Source: Saccharopolyspora soli
GTDB lineage: Bacteria > Actinomycetota > Actinomycetes > Mycobacteriales > Pseudonocardiaceae
Assembly (NCBI RefSeq): GCF_022678645.1
Contig: NZ_JALBWV010000014.1
Span: 1 to 64,000 of the forward strand
DNA: 64,000 nucleotides
Direction: 5' to 3'
Shown here: positions 52,637 through 60,725 of the stretch, piece after piece
How the letters are laid out: every line of letters begins with the position of its first letter
How positions within the stretch are numbered: the first letter of the stretch is position 1
Made by a program: the position numbers and the translations under genes
The notes under the pieces: generated by a model
The model's input: only the letters and a program-made list of their open reading frames with translations
What the model was told of the DNA's origin: nothing
The model's database searches: none

Positions 52637-53263
52637 GTGACCCGCGCAAGAGGCCCAAGATGGGCGCTGGTCGTCATCGTCGCCTCGCTGCTCGCCGGGT
52701 GCAGCCCACTACCACCCGAGTCGTCGGACGGCAGGCCCAGCCAGGTCGCGCCCCCGGAATTCGGCCCGATGCAGGACCTGTGCGTCCTGGTGCCGCAGTC
52801 GACGCTGTCGACGATGAGCTACGCCGACATCACGCACACCAGGCGGCACGAGGACGACCCTCAAAACAACGGGAGCGAGACGCTCTTCTGCCGCTGGGGG
52901 CCGGACGACGTCGAACCTCCTTCGGACGGCACCGACACTCCCGAGCTCCAGATCCGGTTCCACCGCTGGTTCCGCACTCCCGAGTGGGACCGCAGGCAGA
53001 TCACCGCGACTCCCGCGCAGATGAATGCCGACTCCTTCGACCGGTGGTACGGGCGGTGGCCGCGAACCGAGATTCCGGGCTCCGACCGGGCTGCACTGCT
53101 GCTGTACAGGTCGAACGACACGGCGGTGCTCGCCGTCATGATCCGCAACATCGACGTGGAGATGAGACTCATCGACAAGACGGCGTCGCGCGAGATCCTT
53201 GAACAACGCCTGAGAGACGTCGCCACCCAAGTCGCCGACCAACTGTCCAAGATGACCTTCTAA
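52637..53263 (+). CDS. Secreted lipoprotein (DUF3558-like)
   Basis: A 208-residue protein. The basic n-region, hydrophobic stretch and lipobox SLLAGC give a lipoprotein signal peptide. The mature part has two Cys (DLCVLVP and LFCRWGP), probably a disulfide, in the layout of actinobacterial DUF3558 lipoproteins. Function unknown. GTG 52637 gives a normal signal peptide; a TTG ten codons upstream is an alternative. It diverges from the WD40 kinase. Confidence 0.75.
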   Translation: MTRARGPRWALVVIVASLLAGCSPLPPESSDGRPSQVAPPEFGPMQDLCVLVPQSTLSTMSYADITHTRRHEDDPQNNGSETLFCRWGPDDVEPPSDGTDTPELQIRFHRWFRTPEWDRRQITATPAQMNADSFDRWYGRWPRTEIPGSDRAALLLYRSNDTAVLAVMIRNIDVEMRLIDKTASREILEQRLRDVATQVADQLSKMTF

Positions 53264-53366
53264 CAGTTCGTCCAGAACGATCGGCGCACCTGACGGCAAC
53301 GTGGCACCGGGCCGGGAGGTGCTCAGGTCTTCAAGCACCTCCCGGCCACCCCCAGTGATTCGGGTG

Positions 53367-53696
53367 CTAGCGCAACGAGCGCGGTGCATCGAACTTCTGG
53401 CGGACTTCGTCGGCGACCCGCTGGTTTCCCGCCGCTTCGATCAGCTTGGCGAACCGGTGGGCGGTCAGGTCGCGAACCGGGTTGTCCGCGTACAGGCCGA
53501 TCTTGTCCAGGACGACGCCGACGTGGTCGCTGGGGGTTCTCGTGCCGTGCATGAGCTTCTGGTAGATGCCGAAGAGCACCGCCGCGAACAGCGGCACCGT
53601 GACCCAGGCGGGCCAGTCCAGGACCAAACCGAGGACGAGCGGGACCGCGAGGGCGAGCGCCAGACCGCCATACAGGATCCGGTTTTCCTTGCTCAT
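53367..53696 (-). CDS. Small two-helix membrane protein in the TIR operon
   Basis: A 109-residue protein that I cannot assign to a family. Two hydrophobic helices (about 8-26 and 31-46) form a hairpin in the membrane, followed by a soluble, charged C-terminal domain of some 60 residues. Its start overlaps the stop of the P-loop NTPase gene by four bases (ATGA), so it is made together with the NTPase and TIR proteins. It could be a membrane-acting effector or an anchor for the complex; this is inferred only from context. Confidence 0.75.
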   Translation of the reverse strand: MSKENRILYGGLALALAVPLVLGLVLDWPAWVTVPLFAAVLFGIYQKLMHGTRTPSDHVGVVLDKIGLYADNPVRDLTAHRFAKLIEAAGNQRVADEVRQKFDAPRSLR

Positions 53697-55684
53697 CGAA
53701 CGGCCTCCTCGGATGCGTGGGGGAAGACGTAGTCCGCGGGCTGAAGGCCCTGCGCCATGTCGATCAGCTGGGACATCCGCATCGCGACTTCGGGCCGTCC
53801 GTGCTCGGTGTGGCTCCAGTCGCGTGCTGTGACGTGCAGAGCGGCTAGCAGGTCGATCGACGGGCGCGCGGCTTCGGCCAGGATTCGGAGCAGCAAGTCG
53901 TACGACGCGGTCTGACCGGCTGCTGCCAACCAGTGGTGCAGCCGGGAGAGTATGAGGTCGGGGCGGGCGAGCATCGCCGCGCGCCAGCAGGTCACCAGTT
54001 GGGACCGCACCGTCTGGTCAGCGGCGAGTGGCTGCGAGCGCGTGCTCGCGTCCGACAACCGCCACGGGTCGGCGATGTCCAGGAACAGCAGGAAGTCCGC
54101 GGGCCATTGCGCTGTTCTGAGGAGGTCCGTTGCGAGTCTGTCCAACAGCAGGCGCAGCAGGATTGGATCCTGCTGCGTGAGCGACACGAGCGCTTGCCGT
54201 GCTGTCGGGTTGCCCGTGCCGTCCTCGCGGCGGGCTCGGTGTTGCAGGCGAACTACTGCCTGGTCTGGGAAGTTCGGGGCGATCACCTCCGTGCTCACGT
54301 CCACGACGATCTGTCCCATTTCGCCGGGGAGGTCGTCATGGCGCGACCACCTGTACACCAGCTGTCGGAAGGAGCGACCGTGCCGCACGTCCTTGAGACC
54401 GGCCACCAGTGCCCGCACGCCGTAATCCCGCAGGTTCGGCCCCCGCTGGGTGGGGGAAACCCATCGTCCGATCAGCCATTCCACGTGCCCCGGCGAACTC
54501 GTGCGCAAAGCTTGTGAAGCGAAGCGGTCCACCACGTTCTGCCGGTCCGCTGTGGTGAACTGCTCCTGGCGGATGATCCGGTCCACCCACCGGCAGAACG
54601 TTTCCCGGAGGTCCGGGTAGTTGTCCCAGAAGTGCTCCAGCAGTGCTCGGTCGTAGGCGATCCTGCTGAACTCGATGCGGTTGTTCGGCGTGACATCGAT
54701 GTCGAGGTCGTCGAGTTGGATGCGGTAACCGTCCTGGCCCAGCCTCGGCCCCTCACCCTGGTCCAAGCCCGACATCTTGACCAGGAGGTGAGAAGCGAAG
54801 AAAACCGCATCGCTGGATGCGCCTCGGCACATCGCCGCGGCGAGCAGCACTGTCCGCCGCCTTCCAGTGGAATGGTTCTTCAGCTGCGCAGTCACTTCCC
54901 CGCTGCGGTCGGTGTGCGCGGCGATGGCTTCGCCCAGCCAGGTGGGCACATCACCGTCCGGCGCCTTGTCACGGGCCCGGGTCACCCAATCGACCAGATT
55001 CGCGATATCCGACATCGGCGCGGCCAAGTGCTTGGCGAGCTCGTCTGCGGCCAGTTCTGGATAGGAGGGGAAGATCTCCACTGCTTCCAGGTGCCGTCGT
55101 AGTACGAGATCGCCGCGTGGTCGGTCGATCCGAACGACGAGTTGCCGCAGATCCGCACCTATCAAGTGCCTGTAGGGGTCTGGCACGACAATCGCCAAGT
55201 ACGCGTCCTGCTTCTGGAGGGAGGTGCGGAACACGGGCAGTTCCCGGTGCCGAGCGCGGAACACGTCCTCGCCGCTGTCCGTGAGGTCCAGCACGAAGCG
55301 ATGTCCGAAGTGGACCTTCGATTCCGTCAACCTTTCGTCGTGCGTTGTTGCTTCGTCGTCGAGGACGCTGAACGGAGTGTTCTCATCGGTGATCTCGTCG
55401 AGCAGCATCTTCGCGGCGGTGTTGCGACCACTGCCCGGTGGCCCGGTCAGCAGAACAGTCCGGGTCTCCAGCAACCGCGCCCTCGCGGCACCCATGTTCG
55501 GCGGTGCCACGAATCGCTGCTTGAGCCAACGCAGGTCGTCCTTCAGCGTCAGCCGTGGCCCGCGGGCTTGGCGTCGGACGCTCTCGTAGATGCTCAGGTA
55601 GACCGGATTGACGTTCAGATCCCCGGAACCCGTGTGGATCGGGCCGTCCTGGGCGTCGTGGAACTCGCTGTGGAATTCGGTCAT
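53693..55684 (-). CDS. P-loop NTPase in the TIR operon (STAND-like)
   Basis: A 663-residue protein of unknown family. Walker A GPPGSGRNT is at residues 81-89 and a possible Walker B-like acidic stretch lies at about 130 (FVLDLTDSGED). The C-terminal 400 residues are helical without recognisable repeats, as in divergent STAND ATPases. Residues 14-26 hold GPIHTGSGDLN, close to the GPVSTGPGDQQ in the tail of the neighbouring TIR protein. It overlaps the TIR gene by four bases upstream and the membrane gene by four bases downstream. A role as sensor or switch for the TIR effector is inferred. Confidence 0.78.
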   Translation of the reverse strand: MTEFHSEFHDAQDGPIHTGSGDLNVNPVYLSIYESVRRQARGPRLTLKDDLRWLKQRFVAPPNMGAARARLLETRTVLLTGPPGSGRNTAAKMLLDEITDENTPFSVLDDEATTHDERLTESKVHFGHRFVLDLTDSGEDVFRARHRELPVFRTSLQKQDAYLAIVVPDPYRHLIGADLRQLVVRIDRPRGDLVLRRHLEAVEIFPSYPELAADELAKHLAAPMSDIANLVDWVTRARDKAPDGDVPTWLGEAIAAHTDRSGEVTAQLKNHSTGRRRTVLLAAAMCRGASSDAVFFASHLLVKMSGLDQGEGPRLGQDGYRIQLDDLDIDVTPNNRIEFSRIAYDRALLEHFWDNYPDLRETFCRWVDRIIRQEQFTTADRQNVVDRFASQALRTSSPGHVEWLIGRWVSPTQRGPNLRDYGVRALVAGLKDVRHGRSFRQLVYRWSRHDDLPGEMGQIVVDVSTEVIAPNFPDQAVVRLQHRARREDGTGNPTARQALVSLTQQDPILLRLLLDRLATDLLRTAQWPADFLLFLDIADPWRLSDASTRSQPLAADQTVRSQLVTCWRAAMLARPDLILSRLHHWLAAAGQTASYDLLLRILAEAARPSIDLLAALHVTARDWSHTEHGRPEVAMRMSQLIDMAQGLQPADYVFPHASEEAVR

Positions 55685-56415
55685 CTCTTCTCGTCCCGTT
55701 CGCGCTTCGCCTCGAAGTTCTGGTGGATTCCGCCGGAATTCCGGCCTGCGACGTAGTTGTTGCCATCGCCGTAGAAGACCTGCTGGTCGCCCGGCCCGGT
55801 GCTCACCGGTCCGGTCGAGCCGTGAAAGGTCGTCATGTTGAGCGGTCCGTGCAGTTCGCCGACCTGGTTCAGGTTGCCGCCGACTGTGCCGGTGTTGGAG
55901 TTCACCACGGTTCCGCGATCCGAGATCGGCTTCGCCGTGCGGTCGACCAGTCCCGGTACCAGGTCTGCGAGTTCGGCCGCTATCCGGTTCAGGTCGGCCT
56001 CCGCATTGCCGGTGTCGTAGGTCAGGGATTGGAGGTCCGCCAGTGGCGCCAAGTCCGCTGGCAGGCTCGCTGCCGACAGGCGCGGCATCTTCCGTCCACA
56101 GAGGATCGGGATGATCCGCGCTCCGGTTCGCATGGCGTTCAGGATCTCCTTGCGGGTCCAGTCGTTCTCGTTTGTCAGCGCCAGGTTCCCGTTGTGGTCC
56201 CTCGCGTTGAGCCAGTTCGGGCCGATCAGGGCGAGGAGCACGCGAGTACCGGTGGACGCCGCAGACAGCCCGTCGCGGTAGTTGTCGCCGGGCCGGATCG
56301 ACTTGCTCGCGCGGAAGACCCGTTGCCTGCCGAACCTTCGGGAAAGGTCGTGTTCGATGGTCACCGCGGTTTGCTCGCAGTCCCCGGTCCGGTAGTTGAT
56401 GAAGATTTCGGGCAC
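55681..56415 (-). CDS. TIR-domain protein with Gly/Asn-rich amyloid-like tail
   Basis: A 244-residue protein. Residues 1-155 are a TIR domain: IFINYRTGD at the start, RVLLALIGPNW, and the NADase-type Glu90 in NDWTRKEILNA. Residues 168-200 (NSNTGTVGGNLNQVGELHG) match the N-x-G-x-V-x-G-x3-QVG-x-x-HG pattern of bacterial RHIM-like/BASS amyloid signalling motifs as I recall them, and residues 203-225 add a glycine-rich GPGD stretch. Bacterial TIR proteins commonly degrade NAD+ in anti-phage immunity. GTG start with GAGG seven bases upstream. It is 35 bases after the XRE gene and coupled to the NTPase gene. Confidence 0.85.
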   Translation of the reverse strand: MPEIFINYRTGDCEQTAVTIEHDLSRRFGRQRVFRASKSIRPGDNYRDGLSAASTGTRVLLALIGPNWLNARDHNGNLALTNENDWTRKEILNAMRTGARIIPILCGRKMPRLSAASLPADLAPLADLQSLTYDTGNAEADLNRIAAELADLVPGLVDRTAKPISDRGTVVNSNTGTVGGNLNQVGELHGPLNMTTFHGSTGPVSTGPGDQQVFYGDGNNYVAGRNSGGIHQNFEAKRERDEKR

Positions 56416-56450
56416 GGCACTACCTCACTTTCGGGCAGGATGCGGATTTC

Positions 56451-57728
56451 TCAGGCGATTTTGTTGTGCAGCGAGGCGATCAGCCGCGGTTGCAGCTTGC
56501 GCACCGAGGAAGCGGTGTGGAACCGACCGAGTGTGCGGGCCAATCGCCGCAGGTCCGTGGTGATGGTGGCCGAGCTGACGCTGTCCACTGCTCCGAGCAC
56601 CTGCTCAATGAGGGCGCAGGCGTGGTCGACATCGCCTGCCGCAGCGTGCGCGAGCGCTCTGCGCACCCCGTAGCGCGCTTGGGAACGCAACGCTCGCGGT
56701 GGCACCCGTCGGATTTCCCGGTCCAGGATGGCGGCCGCCTCCCGAGGGCGGCCGAGGTCGTGCAGGCACCAACCGGTGACCATCGCGACGGGGTCTGGCA
56801 GGTTCGCCGTGCCGAGCACCGGCCCACCGTCGGGTCTGACGACGCTGAGCAGTTCCCGCGCCCAATCCAAGCTCCGCATGCAGGAGTCGTAGTCTCCGGC
56901 GAGCGCGTGACCCTGAGCTTCGCGCTGTGCGGCCAACCCGCGGACCCGGACCGAGGTTTTGGTGTGCTGGGCTTGGCGGGCCAGTTCGATGGTCTGCTGC
57001 GCGTCGTCCAGGTACATGGCCACCAGTGCGCGTCGGACCAGTGAATACGCGGCGAGCGTTCGATCGTCGCCCGCTTCGGCCATTTCCACCGCGCGGTCGG
57101 TCCACCACAGCGCGGCGCGGTCGTCTCCCGATTCCTGGGCCATCCATCCGGCGAATTCGGCGTACCGCGAGTTCAACGCCAGGATTTCGCCGCGCAACCG
57201 GGGCCGGGACTGGGCGGCGAGCTCGCGCAGCGTGTGCGTCTGCGCTGTGAGTGCGGGCAGCACCACGGAAGGACTGGCAGTCTGCCCCAGTCGGCGGAAC
57301 TGGTCGAACATCGTGCGGAACGTCGAGACCACGTCGGCTTGCGAAGCGGCGGTGTGACCGCCGCCCATTCCGAAAGCCAGCACCGAGGCTGCTCCCGCCG
57401 CCAGCGCCTGTCGTCGATCCATCGGCTGGAACCAACTTTTCCCGTCGGATGCGAGATTCATCAACCACACCTCACCGTCGCCGTGCGTTTCGGGCAGAGG
57501 TGCATCCGAGGACTGCGCGGGAACCAGAACCGCCAGCTTTCCGCCGGTTTCCAGGAGGGCATCGCAGCGCCGCGCGAATTCCGGTGTCGGTTGTTTGCTC
57601 CCGGTTTCGATTTTGCTGAGGTGTCCCTTGCTGTAATGCAGCAGCGCGGCCAACCGGGTGAGGGAGAGGCCCGCGGTGATGCGCAGTCTTCGAAGCTCTG
57701 CGCCGAACAGTGTGGGCTGCTCGTTCAC
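56451..57728 (-). CDS. XRE-family regulator with TPR-like C-terminal domain
   Basis: A 425-residue protein. Residues 8-65 are an XRE helix-turn-helix (RLRITAGLSLTRLAALLHYSKGHLSKIETGSKQPT). Near residue 118 there is an internal MDRRQALAAGAA stretch, then about 280 residues of helical repeats (ALNSRYAEFAGWMAQE, ALWWTDRAVEMAE), of the kind found in actinomycete XRE-TPR regulators. GTG 57728 has GGAGG five bases upstream. It is the first gene of the four-gene TIR operon and likely controls it. Confidence 0.85.
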   Translation of the reverse strand: MNEQPTLFGAELRRLRITAGLSLTRLAALLHYSKGHLSKIETGSKQPTPEFARRCDALLETGGKLAVLVPAQSSDAPLPETHGDGEVWLMNLASDGKSWFQPMDRRQALAAGAASVLAFGMGGGHTAASQADVVSTFRTMFDQFRRLGQTASPSVVLPALTAQTHTLRELAAQSRPRLRGEILALNSRYAEFAGWMAQESGDDRAALWWTDRAVEMAEAGDDRTLAAYSLVRRALVAMYLDDAQQTIELARQAQHTKTSVRVRGLAAQREAQGHALAGDYDSCMRSLDWARELLSVVRPDGGPVLGTANLPDPVAMVTGWCLHDLGRPREAAAILDREIRRVPPRALRSQARYGVRRALAHAAAGDVDHACALIEQVLGAVDSVSSATITTDLRRLARTLGRFHTASSVRKLQPRLIASLHNKIA

Positions 57729-57738
57729 ATCGACCTCC

Positions 57739-57776
57739 GGGTTTCCCGTTGCCCGGTTCAGTTGGCGCGGGGAAAC
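57739..57776. promoter_or_regulatory. Candidate operator of the TIR operon
   Basis: GGGTTTCCCGTT (57739-57750) is followed by the partly inverted GGGAAACGGG at 57770. It lies just upstream of the XRE gene, in the divergent promoter region. The same 12-mer recurs exactly at 58170-58181. Confidence 0.45.
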
Positions 57777-57867
57777 GGGTGTTCGCATCGACCGCATTTC
57801 GCACAAGGTGAAACGTGCCGGTCCAGCTGGCGAACCGCCGGACCACTGGCCGACCATAGGAGAAGAA

Positions 57868-58167
57868 ATGATCAAGGACGAGCCCATCCGCGAATCGATA
57901 CCCGAACAGCGCAATCGGGCCCGCGAATTGTTGCTCGGCCGCGCTGCGCTCACATTCGGGTTCACCGGGGCGCAGGTGTGGGCCGCGAGCATCCTCATCG
58001 ATCTTGAGCTCACCGGGACGGTCCGGTACGCGTTGGTCCTGGTGCTCGCTGCCGCATTCATCGCCGCCCTCGACGGGTGGAGGGAAATCTGGACGCTGTT
58101 TCGAACCGCTGTTCGCGACTCATCGACGGATTGTGGCGGAGATGTGGAACCCAGCGGTAGGAAATAG
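57868..58167 (+). CDS. Small two-helix membrane protein divergent from the TIR operon
   Basis: A 99-residue protein that I do not recognise. After a charged N-terminus (residues 1-22), helices at about 23-45 (LLLGRAALTFGFTGAQVWAA) and 50-68 span the membrane, and a charged tail follows. ATG 57868 has GGAG five bases upstream. It has the same two-helix build as the 109-residue protein of the TIR operon, but no clear sequence similarity. The shared 12-mer on both sides suggests joint control with the TIR operon. Confidence 0.7.
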   Translation: MIKDEPIRESIPEQRNRARELLLGRAALTFGFTGAQVWAASILIDLELTGTVRYALVLVLAAAFIAALDGWREIWTLFRTAVRDSSTDCGGDVEPSGRK

Positions 58168-58169
58168 GA

Positions 58170-58181
58170 GGGTTTCCCGTT
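58170..58181. repeat. Second copy of the 12-mer GGGTTTCCCGTT
   Basis: Identical to 57739-57750 and located just after the stop of the small membrane gene and immediately upstream of the gene remnant at 58186. Confidence 0.4.
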
Positions 58182-58185
58182 TCCT

Positions 58186-58412
58186 CTTTCACCAGACCGC
58201 GAAGTTCGCCGGGTGCAGCCAGATCGAGAGCGCGCTGCGGTACATCCACCTGTCCGGCCGAGACCTTGCCCAGAAGCTCGACCAGGGCATGGAGCAGATC
58301 CACCAGTGGCGCGTCGAGATGCTGGCGCGCCTCGGCCAGGACCAAGCCGGTCGACCCGATCCTCGGCCGCGCGATCGCCGAGTGGGAAACCAGGCTGGGC
58401 CACCGGTTGTGA
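58186..58412 (+). pseudogene. Frameshifted gene remnant of unknown origin
   Basis: Two frames with strong third-position G/C bias abut here. The first (58186 to about 58340) reads HQTAKFAGCSQIESALRY and then EQIHQWRVEMLARLG. Near 58345 the coding signal shifts frame and continues as KPVDPILGRAIAEWETRLG up to a TGA at 58410-58412. No start codon with a ribosome binding site precedes it. It looks like the 3' end of a lost gene with a frameshift, or a sequencing error in a short gene. From 58413 to 58630 I see only the leader of the next gene. Confidence 0.45.
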
Positions 58413-58630
58413 AGGGGTACTGACTCAAGGTGAGATGTGGCGTGGCGAACCCACTGCTGTCGCCGCTTTTGCGTCACGGCACCACGAGCTCGGCATAGTC
58501 TCGGCGGGATAGATCGATCAACCTCTGGCTACGAACCCCCACAACCAACCCGACAAACCCACCCAAACCTTGAAAAGTGGTACGCCACTTCTCAAACACG
58601 ACCCAAGTCCAAAGAAAGACAGGGCAGAAC

Positions 58631-59551
58631 GTGACTTCCACCAGGTACGACGGAGACACCTGGGACCTGGCATCCAGCGTCGGCGCGACCGCCACCATGG
58701 CCGCGGCGGCCCGGGCGATAGCTACCCGCGCGGATCGTTCGCTCATCGACGACCCGTTCGCCGAACCGCTCGTCCGAGCGGTCGGCGTCGACCTGCTCAC
58801 CCGGCTGGCGACCGGCGAAGTGCCCCCCAACGACTTGGTCGAGCAGGTATGGATCGACGTGGCCAAGGTACGTACCAAGTTCTACGACGAGTTCTTCCTC
58901 GATGCGACGAACGCGGGCATCACGCAGGTCGTGATCCTGGCCTCGGGGCTGGATTCTCGCGCGTACCGACTGCCCTGGCCGACCGGAACCGTGGTGTATG
59001 AGGTCGACCAGCCGCAGGTCGTCGAATTCAAGACCCGCACACTGGCCGAGTTGGGCGCTGCGCCCACCGCCGACCGGAGAGTGGCCGCGGTCGATCTGCG
59101 CGACGATTGGCCCACCGCACTGCGCACCGCCGGATTCGACCCGGCCGGGCCGACCGCGTGGAGCGCCGAAGGTCTGCTGGGCTACCTGCCGCCCGAGGCA
59201 CAGGACCGCCTGCTGGACACCATCACCGAACTCAGCGCGCCGGGAAGCCGGGTGGCCACCGAAAGCAAGCCCAACCCGCAACCGGGCGACGAGGACAAGA
59301 CGAAGGAACGCCTGCACCGCATCTCCGAACGCTGGCGTGCGCACAGTTTCGATCCCGACATGGCGAGGCTGCGATATTTCGGTGAGCGCAACGAAGCGGC
59401 TCCCTACCTGACCGACCGTGGCTGGGCGCTGAACGGAATCAGCATCCGAGACCTGTTCGCCGCCAACGACCTTCCGCCTCTGAAGGACGACGACATGCGC
59501 ATGGGCGACATGCGCTACGTCAGCGGCACCCTCAACAAGACCACGAAGTAG
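58631..59551 (+). CDS. Leucine-carboxyl-methyltransferase-like SAM-dependent methyltransferase
   Basis: A 306-residue class I methyltransferase of the TIGR00027 type common in actinobacteria: [28 protein letters not shown], the SAM-binding [32 protein letters not shown] and [19 protein letters not shown]. Many genomes hold several paralogues, probably acting as O-methyltransferases in lipid or secondary metabolism. GTG 58631 starts the family-typical [11 protein letters not shown]. Confidence 0.9.
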   Translation: MTSTRYDGDTWDLASSVGATATMAAAARAIATRADRSLIDDPFAEPLVRAVGVDLLTRLATGEVPPNDLVEQVWIDVAKVRTKFYDEFFLDATNAGITQVVILASGLDSRAYRLPWPTGTVVYEVDQPQVVEFKTRTLAELGAAPTADRRVAAVDLRDDWPTALRTAGFDPAGPTAWSAEGLLGYLPPEAQDRLLDTITELSAPGSRVATESKPNPQPGDEDKTKERLHRISERWRAHSFDPDMARLRYFGERNEAAPYLTDRGWALNGISIRDLFAANDLPPLKDDDMRMGDMRYVSGTLNKTTK

Positions 59552-59698
59552 CAGCTACCCCGCATGACGACCGACTCGGCACGCGGGATCGTCGAAGGAG
59601 TCGGTCCGTCCCAATCCGCATTGTCTCGCTCGGGAGGTTGGAGCGGGTGCGGAAGGCGTCGTGGCCACCTTCGTTGCGACGGGTGGAGTCGATGTGGG

Positions 59699-60679
59699 TC
59701 AGATGATGACGGATTCGAGGGACTCGGGGGCGAAGAGTTCTTCCGGGGCATAGCGTTTGTCGGCGAGACCTTGTTCGTGCGAGTAGCGCAGGAACGCTTC
59801 CAGGGTAGTTCGGTTCGGTTCCAGTCCGTAGGGCCACCAGTCGGCGCCCAGTGCTTCTCGGGTGCGGTCGACTTCTGCCCAGAGCCAGGGGAGGGCGTAC
59901 GGCAGTGCGGCGGTCTCCTCGATCCCCGCCATTCCCAGTGCTTTCGCCGTCTCGCATGCCTTGGCCAGCTCGCGGGCGAGCCACCGGTGTTGTTCGTGCA
60001 CTTCTCGGCGGATGACGAGCACGTGCATGATCGGGAAGATGCCGGTTCGGGAGTGGTAGGCGCGTTCGACCTCCACCGGGTCGGCGAACAGCCGTCGGAT
60101 GCCGCTGTGGAGTCGGCGCGGGTTGCGCGCGCTGTAGATGGCATCCACCTCGCCGTCCAGCAGCATCTGGGAGAGGGTCTGACCCGCCCCGATCTCGGTC
60201 GCCTCCACGTCGGGCGGCAGGTGCAGCGCCAGCTTCTCGGTTCGGCCTGGTTCGTCGAGCCCTCCGGTGCGGTAGCGGACCGAGTTGACCGCCAGGCCGT
60301 GGTGTTCGGCGAGGATGCCGCGGATCCACACCGCGGCGGTGATCTGGTATTCCGGAACGCCGACCACTCGGCCGCCGAGTTCCGCTGGTTCCGTGATCCG
60401 CGAGTCCGTTCGCACGTAGATTCCGCTGTGCCGGAAGGCGCGCGACGGGAAGACCGGCACGGCTGTGAAAGGTGCGCCCCTGCTGAGCGTCAGCACGTAG
60501 CTGGAAAGCGACATCTCCGCGATGTCGAATTCGTGGAACTTCAGCATTCGCAAGAACGTCTCCTCCACCGGCAGGTCGAGGAAGTTGATCCGCGCGCCGC
60601 CGAGGCGGACGGTGCCGTCGCGCAACGGCAGCATGCGGTCGTAAGCCTGGCAGGCGAGGGTGAACAGAGGCGCGTCCAT
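59699..60679 (-). CDS. 4,5-Dihydroxyphthalate decarboxylase-like / substrate-binding-fold protein
   Basis: A 326-residue protein that follows bacterial 4,5-dihydroxyphthalate decarboxylases closely: LDLPVEETFLRMLKFHEFDIAEMSLSSYVLTL, VFPSRAFRHSGIYV, GVPEYQITAAVWIRGIL and TGGLDEPGRTEK. The fold is that of periplasmic binding proteins, but no signal peptide is present, in keeping with a cytoplasmic enzyme. Such proteins are often misnamed ABC-transporter components. It follows a ThDP enzyme gene by 46 bases in the same direction, probably one operon. Confidence 0.78.
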   Translation of the reverse strand: MDAPLFTLACQAYDRMLPLRDGTVRLGGARINFLDLPVEETFLRMLKFHEFDIAEMSLSSYVLTLSRGAPFTAVPVFPSRAFRHSGIYVRTDSRITEPAELGGRVVGVPEYQITAAVWIRGILAEHHGLAVNSVRYRTGGLDEPGRTEKLALHLPPDVEATEIGAGQTLSQMLLDGEVDAIYSARNPRRLHSGIRRLFADPVEVERAYHSRTGIFPIMHVLVIRREVHEQHRWLARELAKACETAKALGMAGIEETAALPYALPWLWAEVDRTREALGADWWPYGLEPNRTTLEAFLRYSHEQGLADKRYAPEELFAPESLESVII

Positions 60680-60725
60680 GACGGGGCTCCTGGGGTTGGG
60701 ACCTGCTCGGCCCGCGGTCGGGGGT

